NCBI RefSeq assembly: GCF_900142705.1
Contig: NZ_FRBV01000007.1
Span: 1-64,000 of the forward strand
Direction of reading: 5' to 3'
DNA length: 64,000 nucleotides
Origin: Nitrosospira sp. Nsp11
GTDB taxonomy: Bacteria > Pseudomonadota > Gammaproteobacteria > Burkholderiales > Nitrosomonadaceae
Shown here: positions 27,722 through 38,086 of the stretch, piece after piece
Position numbering within the stretch: the first letter of the stretch is position 1
Layout of the letters: each line of letters opens with the position of its first letter
The notes under the pieces: model-generated
Databases searched by the model: none
What the model was told of the DNA's origin: nothing
Seen by the model: only the letters and a program-made list of their open reading frames with translations
Position numbers and translations under genes: made by a program

Positions 27722-29485
27722 TTAGTAGACTCTTGCCTTCGGCGGGAAAGAATCCACGGTCAACGGCTTCAACCGGACCGGCTTGTAATCCAGCCGGCGG
27801 CCTGCGCTGAAATACAACGTATGCTTGAGCCATTTGTCGTCATCCCGGTTGGGAAAATCATCGCGCGCATGGGCGCCGCGGCTTTCAGTGCGCGCTTCCG
27901 CCGAAATCATGCTGGCCAGGGCTACTTCCACTAAATTGTCGAGCTCCAGCGCTTCTACCCGCGCGGTATTGAATACCCTGCTTTTGTCCCTGATCTCAGT
28001 GTGCCCGGCGCGCTTGGCCACTTCTTCGATCTTTTCCACTCCCTGCCTGAGCATGTCCGGGAAACGGAATACGCCGCAATGTGCCTGCATGGTCTTGCGT
28101 AAATCGTCGCTTACTTGCGCCACATTCTCACCATCCTTCTGGTTGTTCAGGCGGTCAAGACGCGTGAGCGCTTTGTCGGCGGCATCGGCAGGCAGTTGTT
28201 TGTGATGCGGATGCCTGTTCAAATCCTCGATGATCTGATTGCCCGCGGCACGGCCGAAAACGATGATATCGAGTAGCGAATTGGTTCCAAGGCGATTGGC
28301 GCCGTGTACGGATACACAAGCGCATTCCCCCACGGCATAAAACCCCTGCACGACTTCCTCGGGTCCGGTTTTATACGGCGCAACCACCTGTCCATAAAGA
28401 TTGGTGGGAATGCCACCCATCATATAGTGCGCGGTAGGCACCACTGGGATCGGATCACGGATCGGGTCTGTATGGGCAAATTTCATGGCGATTTCACGAA
28501 TGCCTGGCAGTCGCGCCTTGATCACATCCGCACCGAGATGATCGAGTTTCAGCAGCAGATGGTCGGCATCCCTGCCGCAGCCGCGGCCTTCTTTTATTTC
28601 CATGGTCAGCGCACGCGATACCACATCCCTGCTGGCCAGGTCTTTAGCGTGAGGCGCGTAGCGTTCCATAAAGCGCTCGCCATTTTTATTGAGCAAATAG
28701 CCGCCTTCGCCGCGCACCGCTTCGCTGATAAGTATGCCGACTCCATACACGCCAGTAGGGTGAAACTGCCAGAATTCCATATCCTGCAGGGGGATGCCGG
28801 CACGTACTGCCATGCCGAGACCATCGCCTGTATTGATCAATGCATTAGTGCTGGCGCTGAATATGCGAGCGCCGCCACCGGTCGCGAATAGCGTCGCCCT
28901 TGCTTGCAGGAGCATGACTTCACCGGTTTCGATGTCCAGCGCTGCCACGCCGCACACATCCCCTTCTTCATCACGAATCAGATCCAGCCCCATCCATTCA
29001 ACAAAAAACTGGGTGTTGGCCTGTACATTGCGCTGATATAACGTATGCAGCATGGCGTGGCCGGTGCGATCCGCCACGGCGCACGAGCGCGTTGCCTGTG
29101 CGCCGCCGAAATTCTGTGATTGGCCGCCAAAGGGACGCTGGTAAATTTTTCCGCTCTCCAGGCGATCGAACGGCATGCCGAAATGCTCCAGCTCATACAC
29201 AACTTCGCTGGCCTGGCGGCACATGAATTCGATAGCGTCCTGATCGCCGAGATAATCCGAGCCTTTCACGGTATCGTACATATGCCAATGCCAGTTATCC
29301 TCCGTGACATTTCCGAGCGCCGCGGCAATACCACCCTGCGCAGAAACCGTATGGGAACGGGTGGGGAAAACCTTGGATAGCACGGCTACCTTGAGTCCCG
29401 CCTCGGACAATTGTAATGCCGCACGCATACCGGCGCCCCCGGCGCCCACGATTACCGCGTCGAATTTTCGTTTACTCGTCGTCAT
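27722..29485 (-). CDS. sdhA: Succinate dehydrogenase flavoprotein subunit
   Basis: A 587-residue SdhA. The start at 29485 is chosen because ATGA overlaps the sdhD stop and gives MTTSKRKFDAVIVGAGGAG with the FAD-binding glycines. His45 in SHTVSAQGGI is the covalent flavin site. The substrate-site region DMEFWQFHPTGVYGVG and the HxxGGIPTN-type segment HYMMGGIPTNLYGQV are visible. It follows sdhC and sdhD; sdhB is displaced about 4.5 kb downstream by zwf and glgP. Confidence 0.97.
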   Translation of the reverse strand: MTTSKRKFDAVIVGAGGAGMRAALQLSEAGLKVAVLSKVFPTRSHTVSAQGGIAAALGNVTEDNWHWHMYDTVKGSDYLGDQDAIEFMCRQASEVVYELEHFGMPFDRLESGKIYQRPFGGQSQNFGGAQATRSCAVADRTGHAMLHTLYQRNVQANTQFFVEWMGLDLIRDEEGDVCGVAALDIETGEVMLLQARATLFATGGGARIFSASTNALINTGDGLGMAVRAGIPLQDMEFWQFHPTGVYGVGILISEAVRGEGGYLLNKNGERFMERYAPHAKDLASRDVVSRALTMEIKEGRGCGRDADHLLLKLDHLGADVIKARLPGIREIAMKFAHTDPIRDPIPVVPTAHYMMGGIPTNLYGQVVAPYKTGPEEVVQGFYAVGECACVSVHGANRLGTNSLLDIIVFGRAAGNQIIEDLNRHPHHKQLPADAADKALTRLDRLNNQKDGENVAQVSDDLRKTMQAHCGVFRFPDMLRQGVEKIEEVAKRAGHTEIRDKSRVFNTARVEALELDNLVEVALASMISAEARTESRGAHARDDFPNRDDDKWLKHTLYFSAGRRLDYKPVRLKPLTVDSFPPKARVY

Positions 29486-29838
29486 GCCATCTCCAAGGCC
29501 CACAAAATTTCCGCAGACCAGATCGTATAAAATATCAGGGACAGGATGACCAGTATCTGTAGCGTCAGGCGAATGCCGGTAGGGTGAACATAATCCATCA
29601 GGATATTGCGCATCCCGATCCATGCATGCCAGAAGAGGCTGACAAGAAACAGGAAGGAGGCGGTCCGCATCCACCGATTACTGAATATTGCTTTCCAGGA
29701 CGCCTCATCATGTGGCGGCGAAATCATAAATATTGTCGCAAGTAAAAGAGTAAAGACAATCATGACCACTGCGGTGATGCGCTGAGCCAGCCAGTCACGC
29801 AGACCGTAATGAGCGCCGGTTATGACACGCTTTACCAT
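29482..29838 (-). CDS. sdhD: Succinate dehydrogenase membrane anchor subunit D
   Basis: A 118-residue hydrophobic anchor beginning MVKRVITGAHYGLRDWLAQR, followed by three transmembrane helices. RDWLAQRITAV and FWHAWIGMRNILMDYVHPTG contain the residues expected near heme b and the quinone site. The ATG at 29838 overlaps sdhC by 7 bp and leaves about 7 nt after a G-run; another ATG is two codons upstream at 29844. The stop overlaps sdhA by 4 bp, so sdhC-D-A are translationally coupled. Confidence 0.93.
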   Translation of the reverse strand: MVKRVITGAHYGLRDWLAQRITAVVMIVFTLLLATIFMISPPHDEASWKAIFSNRWMRTASFLFLVSLFWHAWIGMRNILMDYVHPTGIRLTLQILVILSLIFYTIWSAEILWALEMA

Positions 29839-30245
29839 ATCCATGCCCCCATCAGTAGCGTGAGAATGATCCCTATGGCCAGCACTATCTTGCTGGTGAG
29901 GCGCGCCTGCTCCAGCTTGCCGCCATAATGCAGATCCAGCGCCAGATAGCGAATGCCGGCACAAAAATGATGCAGGAAAAACCACAAAAAAAGTGTTAAC
30001 GCCACCTTGAAAAGCGGGTTTGTCAGAAACGATTGGAATTGAGCGTAGCCTTGTGGTGAGTTTAATATCAGGTCAAGGCCGCAAAGGAGAAGCGGAATGC
30101 CGGGAAAGAACAGCAGCGCTCCGCTCAAGCGATGCAGGATCGAGATGATGGCAGGAAGCGGCTGCCTGATTTCCAGCAGATTAAGATACTTGGGACGTTT
30201 TCTCTGCAATTTTTGCTCTCCCGTAACATCGGATTCTGCATCCAC
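29832..30245 (-). CDS. sdhC: Succinate dehydrogenase cytochrome b556 subunit C
   Basis: A 137-residue membrane anchor subunit. RPKYLNLLEIRQPLPAIISI and the heme/quinone motif SILHRLSGALLF start the conserved region, and the second helix ends LHHFCAGIRYLALD with the heme-ligand His. Three transmembrane segments are visible. The GTG at 30245 is the widest start. A TTG at 30209, preceded by GGGAGAG at good spacing, would give MQRKRPKYLN and is a plausible alternative. Confidence 0.93.
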   Translation of the reverse strand: MDAESDVTGEQKLQRKRPKYLNLLEIRQPLPAIISILHRLSGALLFFPGIPLLLCGLDLILNSPQGYAQFQSFLTNPLFKVALTLFLWFFLHHFCAGIRYLALDLHYGGKLEQARLTSKIVLAIGIILTLLMGAWIW

Positions 30246-30602
30246 GGATTAGTGTAGACCGTTATATCGAGCGGCACAACCTAAGCCTCTTCATAAATAA
30301 TCCCTAAAAAAAATAAGGCATTACATTCGAATTCAGCCTAAAGGAATCCCCAACGAATTTGAATTGGCAGCAGCGCCCAATATTTTTCCAAGCGGAATTA
30401 TTTGATGTATTAAAAAGATTCTTTTTTTAAATCCTTCGCATCGAGCAGGATGCTTGAGCATAAAAATGCGAATATGACGGCAAGCGCATGCTCTCCGGTG
30501 ATGACTGAATTTCGAACCTGAGCACGTTAGACAAGCATGCCGGATGCGTGGTAAATTCCAGAAAATTTCTTGTCCCGGCAACTCACCTACAGGAGTGCAG
30601 GA
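30246..30602. other. Divergent sdhC-mdh intergenic region
   Basis: The region must contain promoters for both the sdh genes (minus) and mdh (plus). An AT-rich stretch (30295-30435) includes A-runs and T-runs. I see no confident -35/-10 pair or palindromic operator. No gene is supported. Confidence 0.4.
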
Positions 30603-31586
30603 ATGGATCATCCTATTCGCGTGGCGATCACGGGTGCAGCCGGCCAGATCGGTTACAGTCTGCTGTTTCGCATCGCTGCGGGAGACATGCTTGGCAAGGA
30701 CCAGCCTGTCATCCTGCAATTGCTGGACATACCACCATCATTGCCTGCGCTAAAGGGGGTCGTAATGGAGCTCGATGATTGCGCATTCCCGCTGCTGGCC
30801 GGCGTAACCATCACCGATGATCCCAAATCCGCTTTCCGCGACGCCGACATCGCAATGCTCGTGGGTGCGCGTCCACGCAGCAAGGGCATGGAGCGTAAAG
30901 ATTTGCTGGAAGCAAATGGCGCCATATTCATCGGACAGGGCAGGGCGCTGAATGAAGTTGCCAGCCGCGACGTGAAAGTCCTGATCGTGGGCAACCCTTG
31001 CAATACCAACGCCTACATCGCCATGAAAAACGCGCCTGACCTGAAGCCGGCCAATTTTTCTTCAATGATGAGGCTGGATCATAATCGCGCCTTATCACAA
31101 ATTGCCAACAAACTTGGACAATCGGTTGGCAGCGTAAGAAAAATGATCGTCTGGGGTAACCATTCCGCTACCCAATATCCCGACTTGAATCATGTCGAGG
31201 TTGGCGGCGATAAGGCCACTTCCCTCATCGACGACCCTGCCTGGGTAGAAGATTATTTTATCCCTACCGTGCAGCACCGTGGTACGGCGGTCATCGAGGC
31301 GCGTGGCATGTCGAGCGCAGCAAGCGCCGCTAATGCCGCCGTCGATCATATCCGTGATTGGGTTTTCGGCACGCCAGAAAATGACTGGGTATCCATGGGC
31401 ATCCCGTCCGATGGCAGCTATGGGATTCCTGATGGTGTTATGTATGGTTTTCCAGTGGTCTGCAAGAAGGGGGCCTACCATATCGTTCCTGATCTGGAGA
31501 TCACCGAATTCAGCAAGGAAAAAATGCAGGCCACCTATCAGGAACTGGTGGATGAGCGAGATTCGGTGAAGCATTCGCTCGGATAA
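30603..31586 (+). CDS. mdh: Malate dehydrogenase
   Basis: A 327-residue NAD-dependent MDH of the cytosolic-type subgroup used by many betaproteobacteria. The start is the ATG at 30603 after ACAGGAGTGCAGGA, giving [20 protein letters not shown] with the Rossmann glycines. [19 protein letters not shown]-like substrate loop (here [18 protein letters not shown]), MRLDHNRA and the catalytic [12 protein letters not shown] are present. It diverges from sdhC. The prpB and prpC genes follow on the same strand, 23 bp downstream. Confidence 0.97.
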   Translation: MDHPIRVAITGAAGQIGYSLLFRIAAGDMLGKDQPVILQLLDIPPSLPALKGVVMELDDCAFPLLAGVTITDDPKSAFRDADIAMLVGARPRSKGMERKDLLEANGAIFIGQGRALNEVASRDVKVLIVGNPCNTNAYIAMKNAPDLKPANFSSMMRLDHNRALSQIANKLGQSVGSVRKMIVWGNHSATQYPDLNHVEVGGDKATSLIDDPAWVEDYFIPTVQHRGTAVIEARGMSSAASAANAAVDHIRDWVFGTPENDWVSMGIPSDGSYGIPDGVMYGFPVVCKKGAYHIVPDLEITEFSKEKMQATYQELVDERDSVKHSLG

Positions 31587-31609
31587 TCCCAGTTGATTTT
31601 TCAGCTTTT

Positions 31610-32503
31610 ATGATCATCTCCGCTGGTTCCCGTTTTCGCGCCGCGCTTGCCGAGGAGAAGCCTCTGCAGGTTGCGGGTTGCATCAATGCGTATGCGGCGC
31701 GCCTGGCCGCCGGTACCGGGTTCAAAGCGCTTTATCTTTCCGGCGGCGGCGTGGCGGCGTCGTCGCTGGGCGTGCCCGATCTTGCCATTTCGACGCTGGA
31801 CGATGTGCTGACCGATGTACGCCGCATCACGGATATTACCGATGTGCCGCTACTGGTGGATGCGGATACTGGCTTCGGTGGCGTTCTTAATGTCGCCCGC
31901 GCGGTTAAATCAATGATTAAAGCCGGCGCAGCGGCGATGCATATCGAAGATCAGGTCGAGGCCAAGCGTTGCGGCCATCTTCCGGGCAAGATGATCGTCA
32001 GCGAGGCGCAAATGGTGGACCGTATCAAGGCTGCGGTCGATGCCAGGACCGATCCCGAGTTTGTCATTATGGCGCGCACGGATGCACTGGCGGTCGAAGG
32101 TCTGCAATCTGCCATGGACAGGGCCTGCGCTTGTGTGGAAGCGGGCGCCGATATGATCTTTCCGGAAGCCGTGATTGAATTGGACACCTACCGCCGATTC
32201 GCCGCAGTGGTGAGAGTGCCGGTCCTGGCGAACATAACCGAGTTCGGCGCGACGCCTCTTTATACGGTGGAGGAATTGGCCAAGGCAGACGTTTCCCTGG
32301 TGCTTTATCCGCTATCCGCGTTTCGTGCCATGAGTGCCGCTGCCCTGAATGTGTACCGGGCAATACGCAACGAAGGCACCCAAAAGAAGACGATTGAAGC
32401 TATGCAGACTCGCGCCGAGCTATATCACTTTCTCGATTACCAGGCCTACGAGGAGAAACTGAATAACATGTTTTCCGAATCCAGAAAGCCTGAAAATGAA
32501 TAA
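31610..32503 (+). CDS. prpB: 2-methylisocitrate lyase
   Basis: A 297-residue ICL/PEP-mutase family lyase that splits 2-methylisocitrate to pyruvate and succinate. The active-site KRCGHLPGK (Cys121) is the methylisocitrate-lyase form of the motif. [19 protein letters not shown] carries the Mg-binding Asp pair. [18 protein letters not shown] is near the C-terminus. At under 300 residues it is PrpB rather than isocitrate lyase. It overlaps prpC by 8 bp. Confidence 0.95.
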   Translation: MIISAGSRFRAALAEEKPLQVAGCINAYAARLAAGTGFKALYLSGGGVAASSLGVPDLAISTLDDVLTDVRRITDITDVPLLVDADTGFGGVLNVARAVKSMIKAGAAAMHIEDQVEAKRCGHLPGKMIVSEAQMVDRIKAAVDARTDPEFVIMARTDALAVEGLQSAMDRACACVEAGADMIFPEAVIELDTYRRFAAVVRVPVLANITEFGATPLYTVEELAKADVSLVLYPLSAFRAMSAAALNVYRAIRNEGTQKKTIEAMQTRAELYHFLDYQAYEEKLNNMFSESRKPENE

Positions 32504-33653
32504 GACCACCGGAAGTACTCCTTCCAGAAGCAAGAAATCCGTGGTGTTGTCAGGTGTGATAGCGGGAAATACCGCCATCTGTAGCGTCGGCAGAACCGGC
32601 AACGACCTGCATTATCGCGGTTATGACATTCTCGACATGGCCGACAACTGTGAATTCGAAGAGATTGCCTATCTGCTGGTGCATGAGAAGTTGCCCACGC
32701 TGGGCGAACTGGCCGCGTATAAGGAGAAACTCAAAAGCCTGCGTGATCTGCCTGCCGGCATTAAAACCATTCTGGAAGCGATCCCGGCAACTGCTCATCC
32801 GATGGATGTGATGCGTACCGGCGTGTCCGCATTGGGCACGGTATTGCCGGAGGCGGAGAAACATACCGTCGAAGGCGCGCGCGATCTGGCGGACCGGCTT
32901 CTGGCCTGCCTCGGCTCAATCTTGCTTTACTGGTACCACTACTCCCACAATAATCGCCGCATAGAATTGGCAGTTGATGAGGATTCCATAGGTGGACATT
33001 TCCTGCGTCTGCTGCACGGCAAACCACCGCCTCAGTCGTGGGTGAAGGCCATGCATGCTTCGCTGGTGCTGTACGCCGAGCACGAGTTCAACGCTTCCAC
33101 TTTTGCTGCTCGCGTGATTGCCGGCACGGGGTCCGATTTTTACTCGGCAATCACCGGCGCTATTGGCGCGTTGCGCGGCCCCAAGCATGGCGGCGCTAAT
33201 GAGGTCGCATTCGATATCCAGACGCGCTATGCCAGCCCGGATGAGGCCGAGGCGGACATCCGCCGCCGTGTAACCGATAAGGAAATCATCATTGGATTCG
33301 GCCACCCCGTATATACAAGTGGTGACCCGCGTAACAGGATCATCCGGGAGGTTGCGAGGAAACTTTCAGTAGAAGCGGGCGATACGGAAATGTTCAGTAT
33401 TGCCGAGAGATTGGAAACGGTAATGTGGGATATAAAGAAAATGTTCCCCAATCTCGACTGGTTCTCCGCCGTTGGCTATCACATGATGGGTGTACCGACA
33501 GCGATGTTCACACCGCTATTTGCGATTGCACGAACCAGCGGCTGGGCCGCGCACATCGTCGAGCAGCGGGTGGACAACAAGATTATTCGGCCTTCTGCGA
33601 ATTACATCGGGCCGGAGGAGCGGGAGTTTGTGCCGATTTCGGTGCGGGCGTAG
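32496..33653 (+). CDS. prpC: 2-methylcitrate synthase
   Basis: A 385-residue citrate-synthase-fold enzyme condensing propionyl-CoA with oxaloacetate. Catalytic histidines are in [17 protein letters not shown] and [16 protein letters not shown], with [12 protein letters not shown] in between. The short N-terminus ([20 protein letters not shown]) and length distinguish PrpC from the 433-residue GltA in this window. Its overlap with prpB implies coupling. Confidence 0.95.
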   Translation: MNKTTGSTPSRSKKSVVLSGVIAGNTAICSVGRTGNDLHYRGYDILDMADNCEFEEIAYLLVHEKLPTLGELAAYKEKLKSLRDLPAGIKTILEAIPATAHPMDVMRTGVSALGTVLPEAEKHTVEGARDLADRLLACLGSILLYWYHYSHNNRRIELAVDEDSIGGHFLRLLHGKPPPQSWVKAMHASLVLYAEHEFNASTFAARVIAGTGSDFYSAITGAIGALRGPKHGGANEVAFDIQTRYASPDEAEADIRRRVTDKEIIIGFGHPVYTSGDPRNRIIREVARKLSVEAGDTEMFSIAERLETVMWDIKKMFPNLDWFSAVGYHMMGVPTAMFTPLFAIARTSGWAAHIVEQRVDNKIIRPSANYIGPEEREFVPISVRA

Positions 33654-33973
33654 AACTAGCTTAATTACCAGGATCATAAAAATATTTTGGTACCCATTAA
33701 TCGCTCATGGGGAATGAGAGCTTCGCAACTGAAAGACTATAGCCTCTGGATTAAGAATGAGTACTGCAGTAAAACCTAAGCAATAAAGGTGCGGCAAACA
33801 AGGAATGCAGGATGCTTCTTGCTTCCATTGCAGGAAGACCACGTCCTTCCCATCACTCATTTATCCAGCGTTTAAATAGTTTAGAAAAGACCTTGGATTT
33901 CAATTAGCGGGAAAAAATACTTACTGTTAGATGATAGGTTTTATAATATGACCCGTTCTTCCGATAAATAATC
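33654..33973. other. 320-bp gap between prpC and prpD
   Basis: An AT-rich non-coding stretch splitting the prp genes. It holds a good -10-like TATAAT near its right end, suggesting prpD has its own promoter. No ORF or regulator gene is visible. Confidence 0.45.
33921..33947 (+). promoter_or_regulatory. Possible prpD promoter
   Basis: TTACTG (33921-33926) and TATAAT (33942-33947) are separated by 15 bp, shorter than the optimal 17. The -10 match is perfect and lies 26 bp before the prpD ATG, which implies a short leader. The -35 is uncertain. Confidence 0.35.
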
Positions 33974-35425
33974 ATGTCATTGCAGGTCTCCAATATTCGC
34001 CCCCAACCCGATCAAGTGCTGGTGGACATCGCGAATTACGTTGTTGGTCGCCATATCCCCAGCACTCTTGCTTACGATACCGCGCGTCAGTGCCTGATGG
34101 ATTCGCTGGGTTGTGCGATGGAAGCGCTTACTTACCCGGCTTGCACCAAACTGCTGGGGCCGCTCATTCCCGGAACCACGGTGCCGGACGGAGCGAGAAT
34201 TCCCGGTACACGATTCGAGCTCGATCCGGTACAGGCGGCATTCAATATCGGCACGATGATACGCTGGCTCGATTTCAACGATACCTGGCTGGCCGCGGAA
34301 TGGGGTCATCCGTCGGATAACCTGGGCGGCATACTTGCCGTGGCCGACTGGTGTTCGCGCAAGGCTGTGGCCGGGGGAGAGAAACCGTTCATCATGCGCG
34401 ACTTGCTGACGGCGATGATCAAGGCCCATGAAATCCAAGGTTGCCTTGCGTTGGAGAACAGTTTCAACAAGGTTGGGCTGGATCATGTCGTATTGGTGAA
34501 AATTGCATCCGTCGCCGTCGTGACGCATTTACTGGGCGGCAGCCGTGACCAGATCGTGGATGCACTTTCACAGGCTTGGGTGGATGGACAATCGCTGCGC
34601 ACTTACCGTCACGCACCCAATACCGGCTCGCGCAAATCCTGGGCAGCGGGTGATGCCACCAGTCGAGCCGTCTGGCTAGCGCTGATTACTCTTAGAGGAG
34701 AAATGGGCTACCCTTCGGCACTCACGGCCAGGATCTGGGGGTTTTACGATGTATTGTTCAAGGGGCAATCGTTCAAATTCCCGAGGCCGGTCAAACAGTG
34801 GGGTTCGTATGTCATGGAAAACGTATTATTCAAGATTTCCTTTCCCGCCGAATTCCATTCCCAGACAGCGGCAGAATGCGCGATGCAACTGCACGGCCTT
34901 GTGAGGGAGCGGATCGCTGATATCAAGAGAATCATAATCCGCACTCACGAGGCTGCGACTCGCATCATCGACAAGAAAGGGCCGCTCAGCAATCCCGCGG
35001 ACCGCGATCATTGCATTCAGTACATCGCTGCGGTGCCGCTTATTTTTGGAAGACTTACCGCTGCCGATTATGAGGATGATGTTGCTGCCGATCCCCGAAT
35101 CGATGAATTACGCGAAAAAATGGTGTGTGTCGAGGATCCGCAATTTACCAGGGACTATTACGATCCTGAAAAGCGCGCTATCTCCAACGGCCTGACGGTG
35201 GAATTCAAAGACGGCAGCAAACTGGATGAAGTTGTGGTGGAATATCCCATTGGTCATCGGTTTCGCCGCAGCGAAGGCATCCCGCTACTTGAAGAAAAAT
35301 TCAAAATCAACCTTGCGCGCCGTTTCCAGGCAAAGCAACAAAAGGCAATCATTGACCTCTGCCTCGACCAAAGGAAGCTGGAAGCAACACCGGTCAATGA
35401 ATTTGTCGATATGTTTGTGGTTTAG
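33974..35425 (+). CDS. prpD: 2-methylcitrate dehydratase
   Basis: A 483-residue MmgE/PrpD-family dehydratase, cofactor-independent, converting 2-methylcitrate to 2-methyl-cis-aconitate. Conserved segments include [20 protein letters not shown] (Asp/His active-site region), [20 protein letters not shown] and [17 protein letters not shown]. It is separated from prpC by 320 bp but in the same orientation. Together with PrpB, PrpC and an aconitase (AcnA, downstream) it completes the 2-methylcitrate cycle. Confidence 0.95.
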   Translation: MSLQVSNIRPQPDQVLVDIANYVVGRHIPSTLAYDTARQCLMDSLGCAMEALTYPACTKLLGPLIPGTTVPDGARIPGTRFELDPVQAAFNIGTMIRWLDFNDTWLAAEWGHPSDNLGGILAVADWCSRKAVAGGEKPFIMRDLLTAMIKAHEIQGCLALENSFNKVGLDHVVLVKIASVAVVTHLLGGSRDQIVDALSQAWVDGQSLRTYRHAPNTGSRKSWAAGDATSRAVWLALITLRGEMGYPSALTARIWGFYDVLFKGQSFKFPRPVKQWGSYVMENVLFKISFPAEFHSQTAAECAMQLHGLVRERIADIKRIIIRTHEAATRIIDKKGPLSNPADRDHCIQYIAAVPLIFGRLTAADYEDDVAADPRIDELREKMVCVEDPQFTRDYYDPEKRAISNGLTVEFKDGSKLDEVVVEYPIGHRFRRSEGIPLLEEKFKINLARRFQAKQQKAIIDLCLDQRKLEATPVNEFVDMFVV

Positions 35426-35469
35426 CCCGAGATTTTCCTTCAGGGAATGGTGCAAGGGCAAGCACAATA

Positions 35470-36927
35470 TCAGCCCGGTTCATGCCCGGTTTCGGCCAGA
35501 TTTCTGCAATCTTTCCCCGGAGCAGGGCCTATATTCAGCAATATTTTAAGCGCTGTAAGCCGCAACTTCCACGACGCGCTTGCCGTTGGGTCCGCCGATA
35601 ATCCTGCTACCAGCTGTTCAACGCCATCGACCTTTGCACCATCGCACGTGGATAAAAAGCGCTGCAACTCGTCACTGCTTCCGATACCCGTGCGACGGAC
35701 GAAGTCAGGATAATCTTCGCGCAAGTGAGCAGCAAGCCAGGCCTGGTCTATCCATTGCTTCAACTGGCCGTAGCTGAAATAGGTGCGTACCGCCAGATCC
35801 ACGGCATCGGCACTGCTCAGATTTTCAATGTTATCGAAACCTTCTCGTTCCAGCCTCAACTCATGGGAATAGCTCATTCCCGCCAGCATGGAGAGTGGAA
35901 GCGCACGGTAGCTGCCTTCGGACATAATATTTTTCATTACCTTGAGCGCCACGCGCTCGATCGCCAGTGATGCGCGTTTGGGGTAAAAGCCAAAGAAAAA
36001 GGCCACGACGGGAAGCATGCTCAAGCCTGCAGGGATTGTTGACTCTATCTCATTGGGATGGCGCTTGGAATTTCCCTGCGCATCCTCGCCAGCACGAGCA
36101 GTTGAAGCCGGGGTGTCGGACTTAGGCTCGATAGTGGACGAAGATTTAATGGAATCGCCGCCGCGTGTATCGGATGCGGCAGGAGCGGAAATAAGCTCCT
36201 CGGGGAGAGCAAGGTCGAAGGCGAAGGAGAGCACTAGCGCCAGTATGCTTGCAACGATCATACGAATGGCGCCATCGACGAAAGTGAGAGAAGTCAAATC
36301 CAACGTGAAGTACGCACGCACGACTGAGCCGATGAAATAGACGTAAGCGCCCAGGAAGCCAAATTGGAAAGCGATCTGATTCCGGATCAGGTGAGAATAA
36401 TATGAGTCTGGATTTTTTCCGTATAACTCGGCGAAAGGTCCCATTGTCAACATGTTTGCGCCAAGACTGAAGTCGACGCCCATACCGCCCGGCGAAGAGA
36501 CAGGTTTGAACAATAGCAGTATGGAAACGCCCAGCATCACCACTGTCGTAGTCAACCAGACGCTACCCCTATATTCGCCAAATGAAGCGCGCCGCCCCAT
36601 TCTTCTGCGGATTTCGCCCCGACGCTCAGCCGGGACCTCATGTTGCAACCGGCGCTCCTTTCGGTCTGTCATGATTAGCGTATAGCTTAGCGCGAGCGAG
36701 GGCACGACCATCACCACCAGCAATGACATGACCAGGTTGTATTGAAAGAACACTGGGTCAAACCAGTGTGCGATAGCGCGGAAATCCTGATACTGCGTTC
36801 CATCCGGACGCAAGGGGGAACCAAGGGCCGATTCCAGCCCAAGGCTGATAAAAAAAAGCGACGGCAGCAGAAATATAAGCCAGTCATACCAAACCATGCG
36901 CCATTGTTTATCTTCATTCTGATCCAT
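35470..36927 (-). CDS. Polytopic membrane protein with C-terminal helical (HhH-like) domain
   Basis: A 485-residue protein of unknown function. About six transmembrane segments are visible (near 14-34, 60-86, 121-142, 184-208, 222-242 and 300-318). A low-complexity Ser/Ala/Thr/Asp linker (about 246-298) precedes the last one. The cytosolic C-terminus (about 335-460) has a recurring pattern LRLEREGFDNIENLSSADAV, then SYGQLKQWIDQAWLAAHL, which resembles a helix-hairpin-helix-like module seen in other uncharacterised membrane proteins (recalled, not verified). It ends 17 bp before... its start lies 17 bp downstream of an alpha/beta hydrolase stop codon, so the two form a pair. Function cannot be assigned. 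Confidence 0.75.
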   Translation of the reverse strand: MDQNEDKQWRMVWYDWLIFLLPSLFFISLGLESALGSPLRPDGTQYQDFRAIAHWFDPVFFQYNLVMSLLVVMVVPSLALSYTLIMTDRKERRLQHEVPAERRGEIRRRMGRRASFGEYRGSVWLTTTVVMLGVSILLLFKPVSSPGGMGVDFSLGANMLTMGPFAELYGKNPDSYYSHLIRNQIAFQFGFLGAYVYFIGSVVRAYFTLDLTSLTFVDGAIRMIVASILALVLSFAFDLALPEELISAPAASDTRGGDSIKSSSTIEPKSDTPASTARAGEDAQGNSKRHPNEIESTIPAGLSMLPVVAFFFGFYPKRASLAIERVALKVMKNIMSEGSYRALPLSMLAGMSYSHELRLEREGFDNIENLSSADAVDLAVRTYFSYGQLKQWIDQAWLAAHLREDYPDFVRRTGIGSSDELQRFLSTCDGAKVDGVEQLVAGLSADPTASASWKLRLTALKILLNIGPAPGKDCRNLAETGHEPG

Positions 36928-36944
36928 GCCATTTCCTCTTCAGC

Positions 36945-37667
36945 TTATTTTTCCTCCGCCGCAGCCATAGCCTCAGCGGCGGCCCGGGTCCAGAAAGGGA
37001 GGTGATCGAAAGGCCGCGCGGACCGAATATCTGGCAAACTCAGGCTCCATCCGAGCATCTCCACATGATCCGCGCGCAGGGTGCCACGAAATTCTCCCCA
37101 TTGCGCGGAGCTAAGCGGAACCATTCCGTCGTTATCTTCGGAAATAATGCGCCCATAGGATTTGAGCCAGAAAGGAAGCTCGTCAGCACGGCGGCAGCTC
37201 GCGTAGGAAGCGTAATTTACATCTTCCCGGTCCGGGATAGACATGGCTGCGCATGCCTTCGGGGTCAACTCATCCAGCGCCGGGCGGCCAATATGCCGGA
37301 ACCAGGCTGGAATTGGTCCGCGTGCTTCGAGCATCCATGCCGCCAATGGACTGCCGCGATGTGGTGTGGAAACAGTAAGCAAGCTTTTTATGCGACGGTC
37401 CGGATCTAGATAGGTAATCAGGTATCTGGCGTCAAGCCCACCCATGCTATGCGCCAACAAGGCAAAGGTAGATGTGTTGCCGCAGAGAAGTTTTGAGGCA
37501 AGCGTCTCTGCGCGCTCGGCTACGGTGCCAGCGGAAGGCACTTCGGGGATAAGGGGCGTAATATGCATATCGCGCAACGCTCCTTTTACGCCGCGAAAAT
37601 ATTCGATAGGCCCTCGATGTGAGAAACCGAGAAAGCCATGCAACAGAGCCAGCGTGGGGTGTGCCAT
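36945..37667 (-). CDS. Alpha/beta hydrolase, lipase-like
   Basis: A 240-residue hydrolase with a lipase-type nucleophile elbow LLAHSMGGLDARYLI (Ser74). The probable triad is completed by Asp180 (SEDNDGMVPLSS) and His201 (ADHVEMLG). HGFLGFSHRG near the N-terminus is the oxyanion region. There is no signal peptide, so it should be cytoplasmic or membrane-peripheral, unlike secreted lipases. It resembles triacylglycerol-lipase/PGAP1-like esterases; the substrate is unknown. It is followed after 17 bp by the six-helix membrane protein, suggesting joint action at the membrane. Confidence 0.85.
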   Translation of the reverse strand: MAHPTLALLHGFLGFSHRGPIEYFRGVKGALRDMHITPLIPEVPSAGTVAERAETLASKLLCGNTSTFALLAHSMGGLDARYLITYLDPDRRIKSLLTVSTPHRGSPLAAWMLEARGPIPAWFRHIGRPALDELTPKACAAMSIPDREDVNYASYASCRRADELPFWLKSYGRIISEDNDGMVPLSSAQWGEFRGTLRADHVEMLGWSLSLPDIRSARPFDHLPFWTRAAAEAMAAAEEK

Positions 37668-38086
37668 AAGATGTTCTTATAAGAAAACCTGGCGAGCCGC
37701 ATCCACATCAGCGGCAAAGTTTGCAGCATAGCGCGCTTTGCCCAGGCACAGGCAGAACTGCGTTATCACCATCCTCTTCTTCATACTAGACAATTTTCGG
37801 GATTCAAGCGGTATTTAGCGGGTTATGCCATTAACATTATTGATCAAGGAAAGCAGCCTCTTCCGGGCTCCAATGATAAACTAACCTTTTCCTCTTGTTC
37901 CACTGAATACAAGCGTTGGTTGGATCCAGAACCTCAACGGCCCAAGATCGCGGGAAATAGGAAGCTCTGAATAAGGACGCTTTGAATAAGACCTGCGCGG
38001 AAGGGTTCAAGCGGAATATAATTGAACACGTGTTCATGGTTACCCGGATCGGCATTGATTCACGTTACGCCAGTGTTATACATAAA
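37668..38086. other. Intergenic region before the SDR gene
   Basis: 419 bp between the divergent hydrolase and short-chain dehydrogenase genes. It contains the perfect palindrome at 38023-38036. No coding ORF is convincing. Confidence 0.45.
38023..38036. promoter_or_regulatory. Perfect 14-bp palindrome, candidate operator
   Basis: TGAACACGTGTTCA is fully self-complementary and lies 51 bp before the SDR start codon. The size and symmetry fit a dimeric repressor such as a TetR-family protein. No such regulator gene is adjacent, so the binding protein is unknown. Confidence 0.45.
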
